Source: Maniola hyperantus (lineage: Eukaryota > Arthropoda > Insecta > Lepidoptera > Nymphalidae). From it: a DNA stretch of 64,000 bases. The notes under the pieces are model-generated. The model did not search any database. It saw only the letters and a program-made list of their open reading frames with translations, and had not been told where the DNA came from. Positions 21,301 through 28,610 of this stretch are shown here, one piece after another; position 1 is the stretch's first letter, and every line of letters starts with the position of its first letter. Both the position numbers and the translations under genes were made by a program. The stretch is taken from positions 9,272,106-9,336,105 of the forward strand of contig NC_048543.1 in the NCBI RefSeq assembly GCF_902806685.2. The letters are read 5' to 3'.

Positions 21301-24300
21301 TGAAACCAGAAAACATTAAAAAAATGAGAATCAAAACTGGTGACGTCTCATACTCTGGACCGACGCCCTTTGAGACAATTTAGCAGCAAAGTAAAACACA
21401 AATGATCTCTCAAATTTTACATTAACAGGTATACTCTTGTTTGTTTGTACTCCCAATTCCCATACTCTAAATAAGAAATAGATTTGTTAAGAAAGGTTAA
21501 ATTTTTGTTCATTACAGGAAGGCGGCGGTACGCTAGCGCTGTTTTAGTGCCATTTTGCAAAACAAAGGCAGGCAAACTAAGTAGATTCAAGTGAAGCAAG
21601 CGAGAAATTTTTACCTACTCATTTTACAGAAACAACCGTGGTGGATATAATACACAAGCGGATACCCGGCGTGTGCTCCTACGCTAAAAAAAATAAAAAT
21701 AACACTTTAAACCATCTTCTCGTTATTGCCTTTCTAACAAAACCGTTTTGGGGGCACTGGTTTCAGTCTATACCGTGGACACAAGTAGAAATATTTTTGT
21801 GTTTTATGTATTAAGATTGGCGCCGATAATTTTTTTTGCTGCTGCTACACACCGTAGGACTTAGGAGCTAATGCCACGCCAGCCAGATAATTTGCGCTAC
21901 ACGCCCGCCTGTCCCATACTTTAGCTATGCCGCCCCTCAAATTCCAGCACCTTAGGCCATCGATAGCCTAGTTCGCCTTTATAGACGTGCCGATAACGAA
22001 GTCGTGGAATAGATAAACCTAGCTATAAAATATAAAATTGATGAAGTCGTAATCATTACACGATTGTGTCATAATATAATAAAGGTCGTGATGCACGTTC
22101 CTTATGTACTTAGGTACTTATAGTAAGTCAAAGTTTTATGTGAAATCAAAAATAAACATACCTTGGGAAATAGGTAAGTAGGTGGGTATATACTTACAGT
22201 ACGTACTACCAGTGGCGTGCAGGTTATAGAGGCATTAATGCACTGCTTACCCCAGTTGTAATAGCTCAATGCATATTTTTCATTATGACCTACCAGTAAA
22301 CAGGTTCCTACCTAACTAATGCCTACCCTGGCTTCAAACCCTATGCACGCCACTGCGTACTACGTACTAACTGTACCTATGTCTAATGTCTTCACAATAT
22401 GCTAATATTTCGTAGTATGAGATTTCGTAATGTTTACTCTCATTATAGCAAGTTAAATACGATAAAAGATGATCATGATGCTAAGTGCTAAGGACATTTA
22501 TTTTTTGACATACCTACTAGTAGTAGTCACAGAGCTGACTGTTAAATATGCATCTTGTCTATTAATGTATATTATGTTACTGTAAAAGCCCGAATTTTGG
22601 TAGGTAAATCTGAAGATTTTATAGTAAAACCTAGGATTTACTAAGCCGGTAAAATGCCGAACTGGTCTGTGATTAGTTTTCTTGTTTAGTGTTTATATTC
22701 ATACATTCATGATATCATAGACGTTATAATCAATTATTTAAATAAAAAAGCACTATATCGCATAATAAATGCGGGTTGCATCTAGATTGTATTAGTTATA
22801 ATTTAAAAAGCTTAAATTAAATGTTTTTTTATTGTGTCTGTATTTTGTCCTCCAACATGATGATCGGAGACCATGTATATTGTATAGCTGACATGGCTTA
22901 CTTTTTTTTGCTTTGCTCTCTTGGACGAGAATGAACAGCTTTGTTTACAAAAAAAAACCAACTAAGCGCGAGTCAGACTCGCGCACCGAGGATTCCGCAT
23001 TACAGTCGTATTTTTTCGACATTTTGCACGATGAATCAAAAACTATTATATGCATAAAAATAAATAAAAATCTGTTTTAGAATGTACAAGTAAAGCTATT
23101 TCATTGATACCCCACTTGGTATAGTAATTAACGTTGAAAATTGAAAATACTAATATTTGTTCATGAACACAATTTAATTATTTTTTCTGTGATGTAACCA
23201 AAAATTCAAGGTTTTCCGATTTATTACTTTACTTATGCTATAATACGAACCCACCAAATTTCATGTTTCTAGGTCAACGGGAAGTACCCTATAGGTTATC
23301 TTGACAGAAACGACGGATAGACAGACGACAAAGTGATCTTATAAGTTCCTTTTTCCTTTTGAGGTACGGAACCCTAAAAATGACGTTGAGAAGTTATGGT
23401 AATATAGCGAGAAAATCCTTGAGCAGTGGTAGGTATTTTACAATCCTCTTTACAAAAATGTTAATACATATATCTTATCCATACCTACCTATTACCTACT
23501 AATATTATAACTGTCTATCTCTCGATCTGCTAGCTTTTCACGGTCCATCTGTTTAATCGTTTTTGACGTTTGGTACGGAGATAGCTTGCACCTCATGAAA
23601 AACCACAGACCATCACCTATAGACGCCTAATAGCCGGACACCCCCGATGGCCAAGCTTAGCTTGCTTAGCAAAAGTCGGCCCACGCCCGTTCGTTACCCT
23701 CATTCCGCACGTTGTCTTGATTACGTGACTTTTGAGTCCACCAATCACAACAAAGCAGTCTCCCCTGTCCCCCGCCAACATTTTACGATTTTGTTTTCAT
23801 TCAAAACCTGGTATATGCGTACTCTACTCTATGACGTTCAATTTTCTGTGGCACAACACATTTTAAAAACCCACAGAGAATTGAACCTCAAGAGTACGCA
23901 TAGTACCTACTCTTGAAGTTGATTTCTCTGTGGGAAAAAACATAGGCTACTTTTGTCCCGTAACATCTGAGTTCCCACGGCATTCTCAAAAACCTAAATC
24001 CAGGCGGATGAAGTCGCGAGCATTATGTAATATTTGGTACAGAGATAGCTATTAGTTTACATTCTGAAGATGGCCATAGGCTACAATTGTCCCGACAAAT
24101 CAAAGAGTCTCACAGGATTTTAAAAAACTCAATCCACGCGGACGAAGTCGCAGGCATCAGCTAGTTTTATTGATATTACGAAAATTATGCACAGTCGACC
24201 CACACTCAAATAAGATAATGACCGGGACAAAAATGACCTATCTCATACGATATATCTATAATATAAAAATGAATCGCTGAATGTGTTGCTCATCGCAAAT

Positions 24301-27300
24301 CTCGAGAACAGCTGAACCGATTTCGCTATTTTTTTTAATAATATTCCTTGAAATACGAAAATGGTTCTTACAGAGAGAAAATTTAAAAAAATTTTAATCG
24401 ACTGTTAGGCGGAATGAAGTTCGCCAGGGCAGCTAGTCTATATATAAAAAATAATCACTGAATGTCTTGCTGATCGCAAATCTTGAGAACAGCTGAACTG
24501 ATTTCGCTAATTCCTTTTTTATAACATTCCTTGAAGTACGAGGATGGTTCTTACGGAGAGAAAAATTTAAAAAAATGTATGTATTAAAAAAATTTAAGAA
24601 TCGACTGTTAGGCGGTACGAAGTTCGCCGTGTCAGCTAGTACCTAATAGATATACATATAATGCTTACCTACTTAGTATTCAAAGTTAATCACAAGTAGG
24701 TACGTATATAGGTCTTAGTTAAAAATAGCCTATGTTCCTTCCCCGGAATGCAAACTATCCCTATCTCGGCTAAACGGATATGGACCGCAAAAAGCTAGCA
24801 GACAGACAGACATACCTACTATCGCATATTTTATAATTTAGTATGAATTTCTAAGCACACAATTGTTAAAATTTTTGAAAAATTAATTGCTCTATAAAAC
24901 AAAACTGAAAATATTTTTTATATATTTATTGGAGGGTCGATATTGAAAGAGTTCTTACTGTCGTAGACTCCGTGAAAAGAAACGTATGAAGGAAGCTTTA
25001 CTCTATGGAAGGTAGCCGTCTTTATTTTAGTTGTCAGAGTTGGATTTTGACACGCACGCATTTTGTTGTTGTTCAAAATTATCTCTCGCATTAAATTAAT
25101 TAAGTATCAGATTATAGCTTAGCTAATTTTTATTATTTGAGATAGGTAGGTAGTTTCTTAATCGTGATATTTAATTCGGTGATTGTGATATAGTTAGAAC
25201 AGTAATTGTTCGATGCTAATGTACATTGTGTTAAATCGTAACATCTAGTGCCATCCGGTGACTTTGTCTGCAAAGCACTATTAATAATGTTCGCGTAGTT
25301 GTTTGACGAATATGGAATATTAATTATTGGTGAATATTAGAGTAATTCGTGAGTTAACGTTTGGCTCAGTGGATAGATTATTATAAGGACATCCGTTAAG
25401 TTTTCTGCAAACGCTAGTAATTTAGAGTGTAATTGGAGATATACCGGCAGTTGAGATAATGACTAGTTTGAAGTGATAGTTTAGTGTGATAGTAACTTGA
25501 AGTTAACTTTGATAGTACCCGCTTTAGAATCGTATAACCCGGTTGGTAAAGAATCATTGATGACTCTCGTGTAATGTTGAAATGGATTAGACAATGAGTT
25601 GCCCATGAGATCGAATAGCTTACATTCTACCTGGTTTCTGTTGTGATCGCTTATTTGGGTGGATAGTAGTCGTGGCGCGTGTGGCGCACGATGCTATGGT
25701 GTTCTGTATGCAGATGTGCACAGAGTGGAGAAGGTAGAGCTATTGCGATATTCTGAATTAGTAATGAGAAGTCAATTATAAGATTTGGTTTAGATCGTAA
25801 GAGAGTCAATGCAATGATCCTTTTAAGAGCGTTCATGAAGTTGGGATTGATTACCTTGAGATGATTAGAAAACGGAATAGGTCGTGATTTGATTGAGAGG
25901 TTGCAATGGCAATTGCGCCCTAATCACACGATATAGTGTTTAGCTCAGGCTAGCTAGTTTAGAGTGAGGTGAGGGGTCGCTGTGAGGGGTGGTTGGAGGC
26001 GACCATAGGTAGGGTTAGGTTGGGGTGATCTGGTTGTGTTACGTTGATGGTTTCCATGTGCGATACGTTACTGAGAACTATTTGTAAAGAACATGGATTA
26101 AAGTACCTACTTATTAATTACTACCTTCTGATGTCGGCTAAAGATCAATAATAATTATCGGCCATCCTCCTGTTCTCCGACATATTTATGACTAGCTATT
26201 AACCGCGACTTTGTCCGAGATAAAAAGCAGGTAGCCTATGTCATTCTACAGGTCTACAACTATAGCCATGTAAAATCGGTCAATCCATTGCTCCGTTGCG
26301 GCTGCATTGTTGCGATGACAAGCCAATAAAGTAACAAACCAACAAACATCACCATTCAACACGCACATAATAATTACCTGATTTATATCATTTTAATCTG
26401 ATATTATGTTTTCCTTGTAAATTCAAAGTTGTCATGCGAAGCAGTTTTATTGACCACTAAAAGAGTTAATAGGTATCTTCAAAGGCTTTAATATCTTTAT
26501 CGCATACCTGTTCCGGATATGATGTGCTTCTCAATTAAATCCAAATCTGTCGTCAGTCTCTTTATCAAAGTAAAAGCATTTATTGGATTACCCAAATAGT
26601 TGGGGATGTCATCCATTGCTTTCTCATGTTCAGTTCTGTACTTAATTAGATGCCTGGAAAGAAAAATCAGTGATTAATTTTATAAACATTAAATGGGTAT
26701 AACACATTATTAGGTAAATAAAATATTTGATTTTATCCATACAAACATATAAAAAGAAAAGCTGACTGACTGACTGACTGACTGACTGATCTATCAACGC
26801 ACAGCTCAAACTACTGGACGAATCGGGCTGAAATTTGGCATGCAAATAGCTATTATGACGTAGACATCCGCTAAGAAAGAATTTTTGAAAACTCAATGCC
26901 TAAAGGACCCCATAGGTCTCTTGTAGGGATTTCCACAATCTACGGTTATGCACCACCTGAATCCAGCGCCTCCCTGCCCTGAGACTCATCTGTCCACTTA
27001 GTGGGAGAGGAGGGGCTCTTCCGACACTACGTTTTCTGGCCAACATTCTAGCATCTTGGAACCCCAACGTTTACCGGCTTCGGCTTTAGCTATGTCGGTT
27101 ACTCTGCTTCTCCTACGGATCTCCTCATTTCTGATTTGATCACTTAGAAAAACTCTTAGCATAGCTCTCTCCATCGCACTAGATTTATATAACTCCTCAC
27201 CAAAGTAAAATAAGTGTTTGACTTAAAAAATATTGATTTGAATTTCAATCCCACCAATAGATACGGCGAACGCAATAAATGTCGAGGAATGGGAACATAA

Positions 27301-28022
27301 GGTTTCCACTTCTCAATAGTTTTCTACTGTCTCTATGGAGGGCTCAGATAAGCATACAGATTGGAAACTTTAAATCTCGTAAGGCATTGGATTGAAGCTA
27401 GAAACGCCCGTGCCGTTTTAAAAGTGAGTCTGTTCGTTAAGAACCAGGAGTCAAAACATATCTAATGACCAATGACGGATATATTATTACCGGGATTCGT
27501 TATTATATTATAGTGTACCTACTAGATGATGCCCGCGACTTCGTACGCGTGGATTTAGGTTCTTAAAAATCCTGTGGGAACTCTTAAATTTTCCGGGATA
27601 AAAAGTAGGTCTAGTAGTAGTAGCCTATGTCCTTCCCCGGGTTGCAAGCTACCTCTGTACCAAATTTCGTCAAAATCGGTTGAACGGTTGAGCCGTGAAA
27701 AGCTAGCAGACAGACAGACAGACAGACACACTTTCGCATTTATAATATTAAGTATGGATGGAGATACGAAATCTTTGACTGGATATATTTATGTCTCTAT
27801 GTATTTTGGGCAATTTTTGCCTTCATAAACTATTATTTATTAATACCTCTTTAAAATAGATAGCCTCTTTTCCTCCTTGTTGATATAATCGTCTAAATCA
27901 TCTATAATCTTGCTGTGTGTCTCTAATAACGGCTCTACCTCAGATATGGCAGTGAACAGTTCCCCTCTCGTAAATTCCCACAAATTTAATGCGATGAAAC
28001 ATATAACATACGAAATCTTCAT
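9225..28022 (-). CDS. P4HA: Prolyl 4-hydroxylase subunit alpha (11 coding exons)
   Basis: This is the catalytic alpha subunit of collagen prolyl 4-hydroxylase. It makes 4-hydroxyproline in X-Pro-Gly repeats in the ER lumen, using Fe(II), 2-oxoglutarate and ascorbate, with PDI as beta subunit (family knowledge). Coding exons on the minus strand: 28022-27847, 26653-26508, 19642-19480, 17335-17154, 16396-16257, 15706-15558, 14962-14809, 12709-12485, 11156-11097, 10502-10337, 9343-9225. They total 1680 nt, all junction phases agree, and the product is 559 aa (vertebrate homologues are near 535). The signal peptide is about residues 1-20, the N-terminal domain is in exons 1-3, the TPR peptide-binding domain in exons 4-5, and the dioxygenase domain in exons 7-11. 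Iron ligands are H440, D442 and H509; the 2-oxoglutarate lysine is K519. Identity is very sure; the 5' UTR is not defined. Confidence 0.95.
9372..9480. mobile_element. Helitron fragments, composite
   Basis: A 5' piece (CTAATATTATAAAGGCAAAA plus a GT-rich microsatellite) runs into an inverted piece of the ACTGA-microsatellite Helitron family (GAGCTATGCGTTGGTAG, then GATCAGTCAGT). It lies in P4HA intron 10. Confidence 0.55.
9518..9718 (-). mobile_element. tRNA-headed SINE ending in a near-perfect hairpin
   Basis: The minus-strand head from 9718 reads like a tRNA: GCCTCAATAGCTCAACGGG (A box region), an anticodon-arm-like GGACTGAAAACC, and B box GGTTCAAACCCCG. The body carries GTCGTACCTACTCC. 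The distal end is a hairpin, 9518-9545 against 9551-9580 (28-bp arm, two extra bases, 5-nt loop, core GGGGAATTTTCAG). It is not a working tRNA gene: there is no proper acceptor pairing or terminator, and it carries a SINE body. Confidence 0.65.
9778..9899 (+). mobile_element. CR1-like LINE 3' end fragment
   Basis: The stretch AAAGGCCGGAAACGCATTGG, TCCTCTGGTCCTG, GGACGGCGGTAATCACTTAA and CATCAGGTGAC...GCTCGTTTGC followed by an A-rich tail is the very common lepidopteran CR1-type 3' terminus. Only the tail is present. Confidence 0.55.
9915..10095 (+). mobile_element. Helitron (CTAG type), 5'-truncated
   Basis: It starts in the microsatellite/CTGCTAG region and continues through AGAAGGGCATATGC to the hairpin CGCGGACGAAGTCGCG, then TCATCGTCTAG before T. 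It lies in P4HA intron 10. Confidence 0.75.
10268..10325 (-). pseudogene. P4HA: Degenerate partial copy of P4HA exon 10
   Basis: On the minus strand, GGCGTAGCGTAAGGTGGCG and GTGCTAGGCTTGAGCGTGTT match the start of exon 10 (GACGTAGCGCAAGGTGG, then GGGCCTGAGCGTGTT). The copy begins only 11 bases past the exon-10 donor and is preceded by ATACCAG, an acceptor-like sequence. In the matching frame it has stops (GTAGCG TAA, GTG CTA G), and it ends before the histidine ligand. It looks like a dead tandem exon duplication. Confidence 0.75.
10337..10502 (-). CDS. P4HA: P4HA exon 10 (third iron ligand, 2OG lysine)
   Basis: The acceptor GGCTAG is at 10503-10504 and the donor GTGAGT at 10336. It encodes MSDVAQGGATVF, VKGAAVFWLNL, PSGEGDLATRHAACPV and ends GSKW. 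H509 in TRHAACP is the third Fe ligand, and K519, ten residues later, binds 2-oxoglutarate. The spacing equals that of the vertebrate enzyme (H483/K493). Confidence 0.94.
11097..11156 (-). CDS. P4HA: P4HA exon 9 (60-nt micro-exon)
   Basis: This exon is easily missed. The acceptor GTTATAG is at 11157-11158 and the donor GTGAGT at 11096. It reads KQENVFKETNGNRIATVLFY, phase 0 on both sides, filling exactly the gap between HFDFAR of exon 8 and MSDV of exon 10. The family normally has LGTGNRIATVLFY; here the loop before GNR reads ETN, so LGT is replaced. Confidence 0.9.
11192..11812. repeat. Inverted GC-rich 26-bp repeats in P4HA introns 8/9
   Basis: CGCGGCGAGAGTTTGGCTTT with flanks at 11197-11222 recurs inverted at 11776-11801, identical over 26 bp and weakly alike beyond (TACAG on the outer side). 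They may be two copies of a dispersed repeat or the ends of one element; I cannot tell which. Confidence 0.5.
12120..12318 (-). pseudogene. P4HA: Degenerate copy 2 of P4HA exon 8
   Basis: This is a near full-length match to exon 8. On the minus strand it runs from GATCTGAAAACAAGCGAAC through WFKDEEL and CTAAACATGATGTC to TCGCTCAGGTGAAT, which keeps a donor-like end. Several frame breaks and stops destroy it, and the HYEPHFD segment is scrambled. Confidence 0.82.
12319..12459 (-). pseudogene. P4HA: Degenerate copy 1 of P4HA exon 8
   Basis: On the minus strand this reads VHDLKTSELVPSHY, then WLKDEKSPIIAS, closely matching exon 8 (VHDSKTGQLVPAHY, WLKDEESPIIAR). After that a single-base deletion shifts the frame into TAA. 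The copy stops at LNM and lacks the HxD half. It directly abuts the other dead copy and lies 25 bp from the live exon. Confidence 0.85.
12485..12709 (-). CDS. P4HA: P4HA exon 8 (HxD iron motif)
   Basis: The acceptor TCAACAG is at 12710-12711 and the donor GTAAGT at 12484; 75 codons, phase 0 at both ends. It encodes FKRATVHDSKTG, ISKSGWLKDEESP, ADFTGLNM, AEELQVVNYGIGG and HYEPHFDFAR. H440 and D442 in HFD are the first two Fe ligands of the dioxygenase core. Confidence 0.95.
13091..14567. mobile_element. 1.48-kb hAT-type element with 8-bp target duplication
   Basis: The left end CAGTGGCGTGCA and right end TGCACGCCACTG are perfect 12-bp terminal inverted repeats. GTAGTTGG at 13083-13090 is repeated at 14568-14575, the 8-bp duplication of hAT transposons. 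The same ends bound the 146-bp element at 22210. No intact transposase is present; a short frame near 14119 starts MEVYSCEVCDGAVC and may be a remnant or chance. A tRNA-headed SINE is inserted near the right end (14236-14437). It lies within P4HA intron 7. Confidence 0.88.
14236..14437 (-). mobile_element. tRNA-derived SINE, truncated, inside the hAT element
   Basis: On the minus strand, GATAGCCTAGTGGTTATGAC (A box) and GGTTCGATCCCGGG-type B box are followed by the body ACCGTGAAGGAAAACATCGT and CATGCCTGAGAGTTCTC. It ends at GTGTGTGAAGT and lacks the GAT-rich tail seen in the full copy at 31318. Confidence 0.75.
14809..14962 (-). CDS. P4HA: P4HA exon 7 (start of dioxygenase domain)
   Basis: The acceptor TTTACAG is at 14963-14964 and the donor GTGAGA at 14808. 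It reads LTCRYLTENHPFLKLAPLKM, then YLKPDIVLFHDVLSD and ends HIKEMAKPR. CRY, LAP and FHD are family landmarks. The exon begins upstream of the first in-frame methionine; the first base completes an asparagine codon. Confidence 0.93.
15333..15410. repeat. (CA/CG)n dinucleotide-rich microsatellite
   Basis: An impure run of ACGC, ACAC and TCGC units in P4HA intron 6. Confidence 0.8.
15558..15706 (-). CDS. P4HA: P4HA exon 6 (linker region)
   Basis: The acceptor GTTACACAG is at 15707-15708 and the donor GTATGT at 15557. It encodes DTGDVDLDEYIEDE, KKPEELSTYEKERKSYEALC and RGEMEMSSENSK. YE-LCRG is conserved between the peptide-binding and catalytic domains, and the acidic linker is usual. Confidence 0.92.
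16257..16396 (-). CDS. P4HA: P4HA exon 5 (end of peptide-binding domain)
   Basis: The acceptor is TTTTAG, with the AG at 16398-16397, and the donor GTGGGT is at 16256. It reads DVKKAMLWTRKLLELEPDHA then RGNLPHYKKALDEREAN, a TPR helix pair (LLELEPDH...RGNL is typical). The splice acceptor lies only four bases from a Helitron end, so the upstream intron side is transposon sequence. Confidence 0.92.
16403..16624 (+). mobile_element. Full-length non-autonomous Helitron next to a splice acceptor
   Basis: It begins A|TCCATACTTATATTATAAAT, carries GTCTGTCTGTCTG, CTGCTAGCTTTTCACGG, CCCGGGGAAGGACATAGGC and ends with hairpin CACGCGAACGAAGTCGCGG then GCATCAGCTAG|T. Both Helitron termini are present. 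It is antisense in P4HA intron 4. Confidence 0.85.
17154..17335 (-). CDS. P4HA: P4HA exon 4 (peptide-substrate-binding domain)
   Basis: The acceptor GTTCGACAG is at 17336-17337 and the donor GTAAGC at 17153. It encodes TSMSASDCFELGKALY, DYSNALAWMMEALRKY and VDILEYVSFSHYMLG. SA-DCFELGK is the hallmark entry into the TPR domain that binds proline-rich peptide. Confidence 0.94.
17437..17592. repeat. Palindromic MITE (family B), in P4HA intron 3
   Basis: Contains CAGCAGGAAATATTGCACAT, GACTTTGTCCCTGTCATTGAG-like inner block and the mirrored GAAATTCTATGTAGTAATAT. It matches the copies at 5357, 37510 and 58385. Confidence 0.65.
17728..17795 (-). mobile_element. Helitron fragment (CTAG type)
   Basis: Contains CGCGTCCGCTTGGATTTAGG, then GTCCCGTGGGAATTC and CGATATAAAAAGTA. 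It is the 3' part of the family in minus orientation. Confidence 0.6.
18171..18307. repeat. Inverted-repeat element, 50-bp arms
   Basis: The left arm 18171-18220 (TTGATAAACCAAAG, then ACCTTATCTCTATTACGC, TAAGGCTTAACTGTA) is mirrored by 18260-18307 with about five mismatches. The loop is about 40 nt. A MITE-like fold-back element in P4HA intron 3. Confidence 0.7.
18695..18764 (-). mobile_element. Helitron 5'-end fragment
   Basis: In minus orientation it reads CCATACAAATATTATAAATG, CGAAAGTTTGTATGTCTG. The rest of the element is absent. Confidence 0.55.
19480..19642 (-). CDS. P4HA: P4HA exon 3 (N-terminal domain end)
   Basis: The acceptor TTTTCTACAG is at 19643-19644. It encodes YIKNITVLNN, YPTLEDLVGAAQALTRLQDT, YHLDVKDLSEG and GVIY. 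VGAA-AL-RLQDTY is diagnostic. A GTAATT lies earlier, but only the donor GTGAAT at 19479 gives a phase matching exon 4 and the expected GVIY-S join. Confidence 0.9.
19901..20022. repeat. Long near-perfect hairpin, 55-bp arms
   Basis: The left arm 19901-19956 (GTCGACGCATTTTTAAACTG, then AGTCGTCGAGTTATCTGTC) and right arm 19968-20022 differ by one substitution and one extra T. The loop is 11 nt. It lies in P4HA intron 2. Flanking TTATCA-like sequence on both sides hints that the element extends a little further. Confidence 0.85.
20078..20133. repeat. Second hairpin, about 25-bp arms
   Basis: GAGTTGTTTGCGAAAGGATC, TAGGTA, a short loop, then TACCTAGATCCTTTCG and AAAACAACTC. One mismatch. It lies 55 bp from the longer hairpin and differs from it in sequence. 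Confidence 0.75.
20629..20832 (+). mobile_element. Helitron (CTAG type), 3' end lost
   Basis: Begins A|TCCATACTTTAATATTATAA, with (GTCT)n, CTGCTAGCTTTTCACAG, CCCGGGGAAGGACATATGC and CACGCGGACGAAGTCACGGG. The final GCATCAGCTAG is missing. Confidence 0.75.
20833..22201. other. P4HA intron 2, unassigned
   Basis: Mostly AT-rich intron without coding. Part of it (21490-21560 and 21840-22010) is GC-richer but has stops in every frame. No structure found. Confidence 0.5.
22210..22355. mobile_element. 146-bp hAT-type MITE with 8-bp target duplication
   Basis: The ends CAGTGGCGTGCA and TGCACGCCACTG are perfect inverted repeats. CGTACTAC at 22202-22209 is repeated at 22356-22363. The same ends as the 1.48-kb element at 13091 indicate mobilisation by the same transposase. 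It lies in P4HA intron 2. Confidence 0.9.
22948..23378 (+). repeat. Dispersed repeat family D, nearly full
   Basis: Starts AAAAAAAACCAACTAAGCGC, GAGTCAGACTCGCGCACCGA and ends CTTTTGAGGTACGGAACCCT, AAAAAT. Inner landmarks are TCTGTTTTAGAATGTAC and TTTCATGTTTCTAGGTCAAC. No open frame. Confidence 0.7.
23497..24030 (+). mobile_element. Helitron split by a foreign insertion
   Basis: The 5' half (23497-23604: CTAATATTATAACTGTC, CTGCTAGCTTTTCACGGTCC, GGAGATAGCTTGC) and the 3' half (23930-24030: AAACATAGGCTACTTTTGTC, AGGCGGATGAAGTCGCGAGC) belong together. Between them, 23605-23929 is unrelated and contains an imperfect inverted repeat (ATGCGTACTC...TTCAATTTTCTGTGG mirrored at 23871-23902). Confidence 0.6.
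24031..24164 (+). mobile_element. Helitron (CTAG type), 5'-truncated
   Basis: Starts inside the family at TTTGGTACAGAGATAGCT and ends CACGCGGACGAAGTCGCAGG, CATCAGCTAG|T. Confidence 0.7.
24255..24436 (+). mobile_element. Second Helitron family, copy 1 of head-to-tail pair
   Basis: Begins A|TCTATAATATAAAAATGAAT, contains CATCGCAAATCTCGAGAACA and ends with the small hairpin GGCGGAATGAAGTTCGCC, AGGGCAGCTAG|T. The same architecture as the main family but a different sequence. Confidence 0.75.
24437..24639 (+). mobile_element. Second Helitron family, copy 2 abutting copy 1
   Basis: Its first base follows the CTAG of copy 1 directly (TCTATATATAAAAAATAATC). It ends GGCGGTACGAAGTTCGCC, GTGTCAGCTAG|T. 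The two copies share most of their interior. Confidence 0.78.
24722..24845 (-). mobile_element. Helitron 5' half, minus
   Basis: In minus orientation it runs from ATACTAAATTATAAAATATG through (GTCT)3 and CTAGCTTTTTGCGGTCC to AGGAACATAGGC. Confidence 0.65.
24900..26187. other. Unclassified block, G/T-skewed on plus strand
   Basis: About 1.1 kb of P4HA intron 2 in which the plus strand is rich in G and T and poor in C, e.g. GAGGTGAGGGGTCGCTGTGA and GGGTTAGGTTGGGGTG. TGTCG at 24959 and CCGACA at 26179-26184 would suit LTR ends, but no matching target duplication is visible. No long open frame. Confidence 0.4.
26191..26350 (-). mobile_element. Degenerate Helitron
   Basis: Starts ACTAGCTATTAACCGCGACT, TTGTCCG and then AAAAGCAGGTAGCCTATGTC. 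The interior CCATTGCTCCGTTGCGG links it to the variant at 36600 and 62400. Confidence 0.55.
26508..26653 (-). CDS. P4HA: P4HA exon 2 (N-terminal domain)
   Basis: The acceptor CTTTCCAG is at 26654-26655 and the donor GTATGC at 26507. It reads HLIKYRTEHEKAMDDIPNYL, GNPINAFTLIKRLTTDL and EKHIISGT. NP-NAF-LIKRLT is the family signature of the dimerising N-terminal region. Confidence 0.93.
26736..26911 (+). mobile_element. Third Helitron family (CTGA microsatellite), 3' end lost
   Basis: Begins A|TCCATACAAACATATAAAAA, then (GACT)n, GATCTATCAACGCACAGCTC and GCTGAAATTTGGCATGC. The 3' hairpin seen in the copy at 61617 is missing where an RTE remnant begins. Confidence 0.7.
26912..27185 (-). mobile_element. 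Decayed RTE-type LINE 3' fragment
   Basis: On the minus strand it reads AMERAMLRVFLSDQIRNEEI, RRRSRVTDIAK, then loses frame around GKRWGSKMLE. This matches the RTE copy at 2987 but has gaps and stops. Confidence 0.75.
27532..27758 (-). mobile_element. Full-length Helitron (CTAG type), minus
   Basis: In minus orientation A|TCCATACTTAATATTATAAA, (GTCT)4, and end CACGCGTACGAAGTCGCGGG, CATCATCTAG|T. Inserted in P4HA intron 1, 88 nt downstream of the exon-2 side boundary region and near exon 1. Confidence 0.82.
27847..28022 (-). CDS. P4HA: P4HA exon 1 (signal peptide)
   Basis: ATG at 28022-28020 gives MKISYVICFIALNLWEFTRG, a signal peptide, then ELFTAISEVEPLLETHSKII, DDLDDYINKEEKRLSILK; donor GTATTA at 27846. 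An in-frame ATG at 28070 would add 16 residues, but TTGTTACAG at 28053-28061 looks like an acceptor, so exon 1 probably starts at 28052 with 30 nt of 5' UTR and the downstream ATG is used. Confidence 0.88.
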
Positions 28023-28487
28023 CGTAGAGAAGCAGCGTCGTGCAGGCCGTTTCTGTAACAAGGAGAGCATTATTAAAATACATATAGTATTGTCATTAAT
28101 TACATCGCCGCGCCGCCAGAAAGATAGAGCGCAAATGATAATGACAAAAGCAAACGCGTGTAAAAATCCAATTATTTGGTCGGAGTTTATCTAGGACAAA
28201 TACTTATTGACCATCGAGTTCGTTTTGAATTGATTAAATGGTGCTATCGTCGCTTGTTTCATTTAAATGTATCAATATTATAGCCGGCTAGGCGTAATCA
28301 GCATAGTTCCTTCAATTCATGTAATTTTTGCAAGGCATACGGCATATTACTGTGCTGGAACCATGTTTAGGTTGTGCCACACATGACACGCTTTATCCTG
28401 GTTTATTCGAGCATAAGTTTAAATGCTCAAGTAAGGAAGCACGACTCTTACTTTTCTACTACAATAATATGATTACAGTCCATAAGG

Positions 28488-28610
28488 TCTCTTGACTAAC
28501 TGATCTATCAAGGCACAGTCTAAACCACTGGGGTTAGAAACCTAGACAGTATGTATGACAGTTCCTTTTATGACGTAGGTAGATACCTACTCACTAATAT
28601 ATAATATAAA
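28488..28610 (+). mobile_element. Decayed third-family Helitron
   Basis: GACTAACTGATCTATCAAGG, CACAGTCTAAACCACTGGGG and TTTTATGACGTAGGTAG match the family at 26736 and 61617 with many changes. Confidence 0.45.

Noticed and set aside
24959..26184. Solo LTR with TGTCG...CCGACA ends
   Set aside because: No matching 4-6-bp target duplication flanks it and no second copy is visible, so left unclassified.
28023..28070. Upstream ATG of P4HA (MLSLLQKRPARRC)
   Set aside because: An acceptor-like TTGTTACAG interrupts it, and the downstream methionine gives a normal signal peptide.
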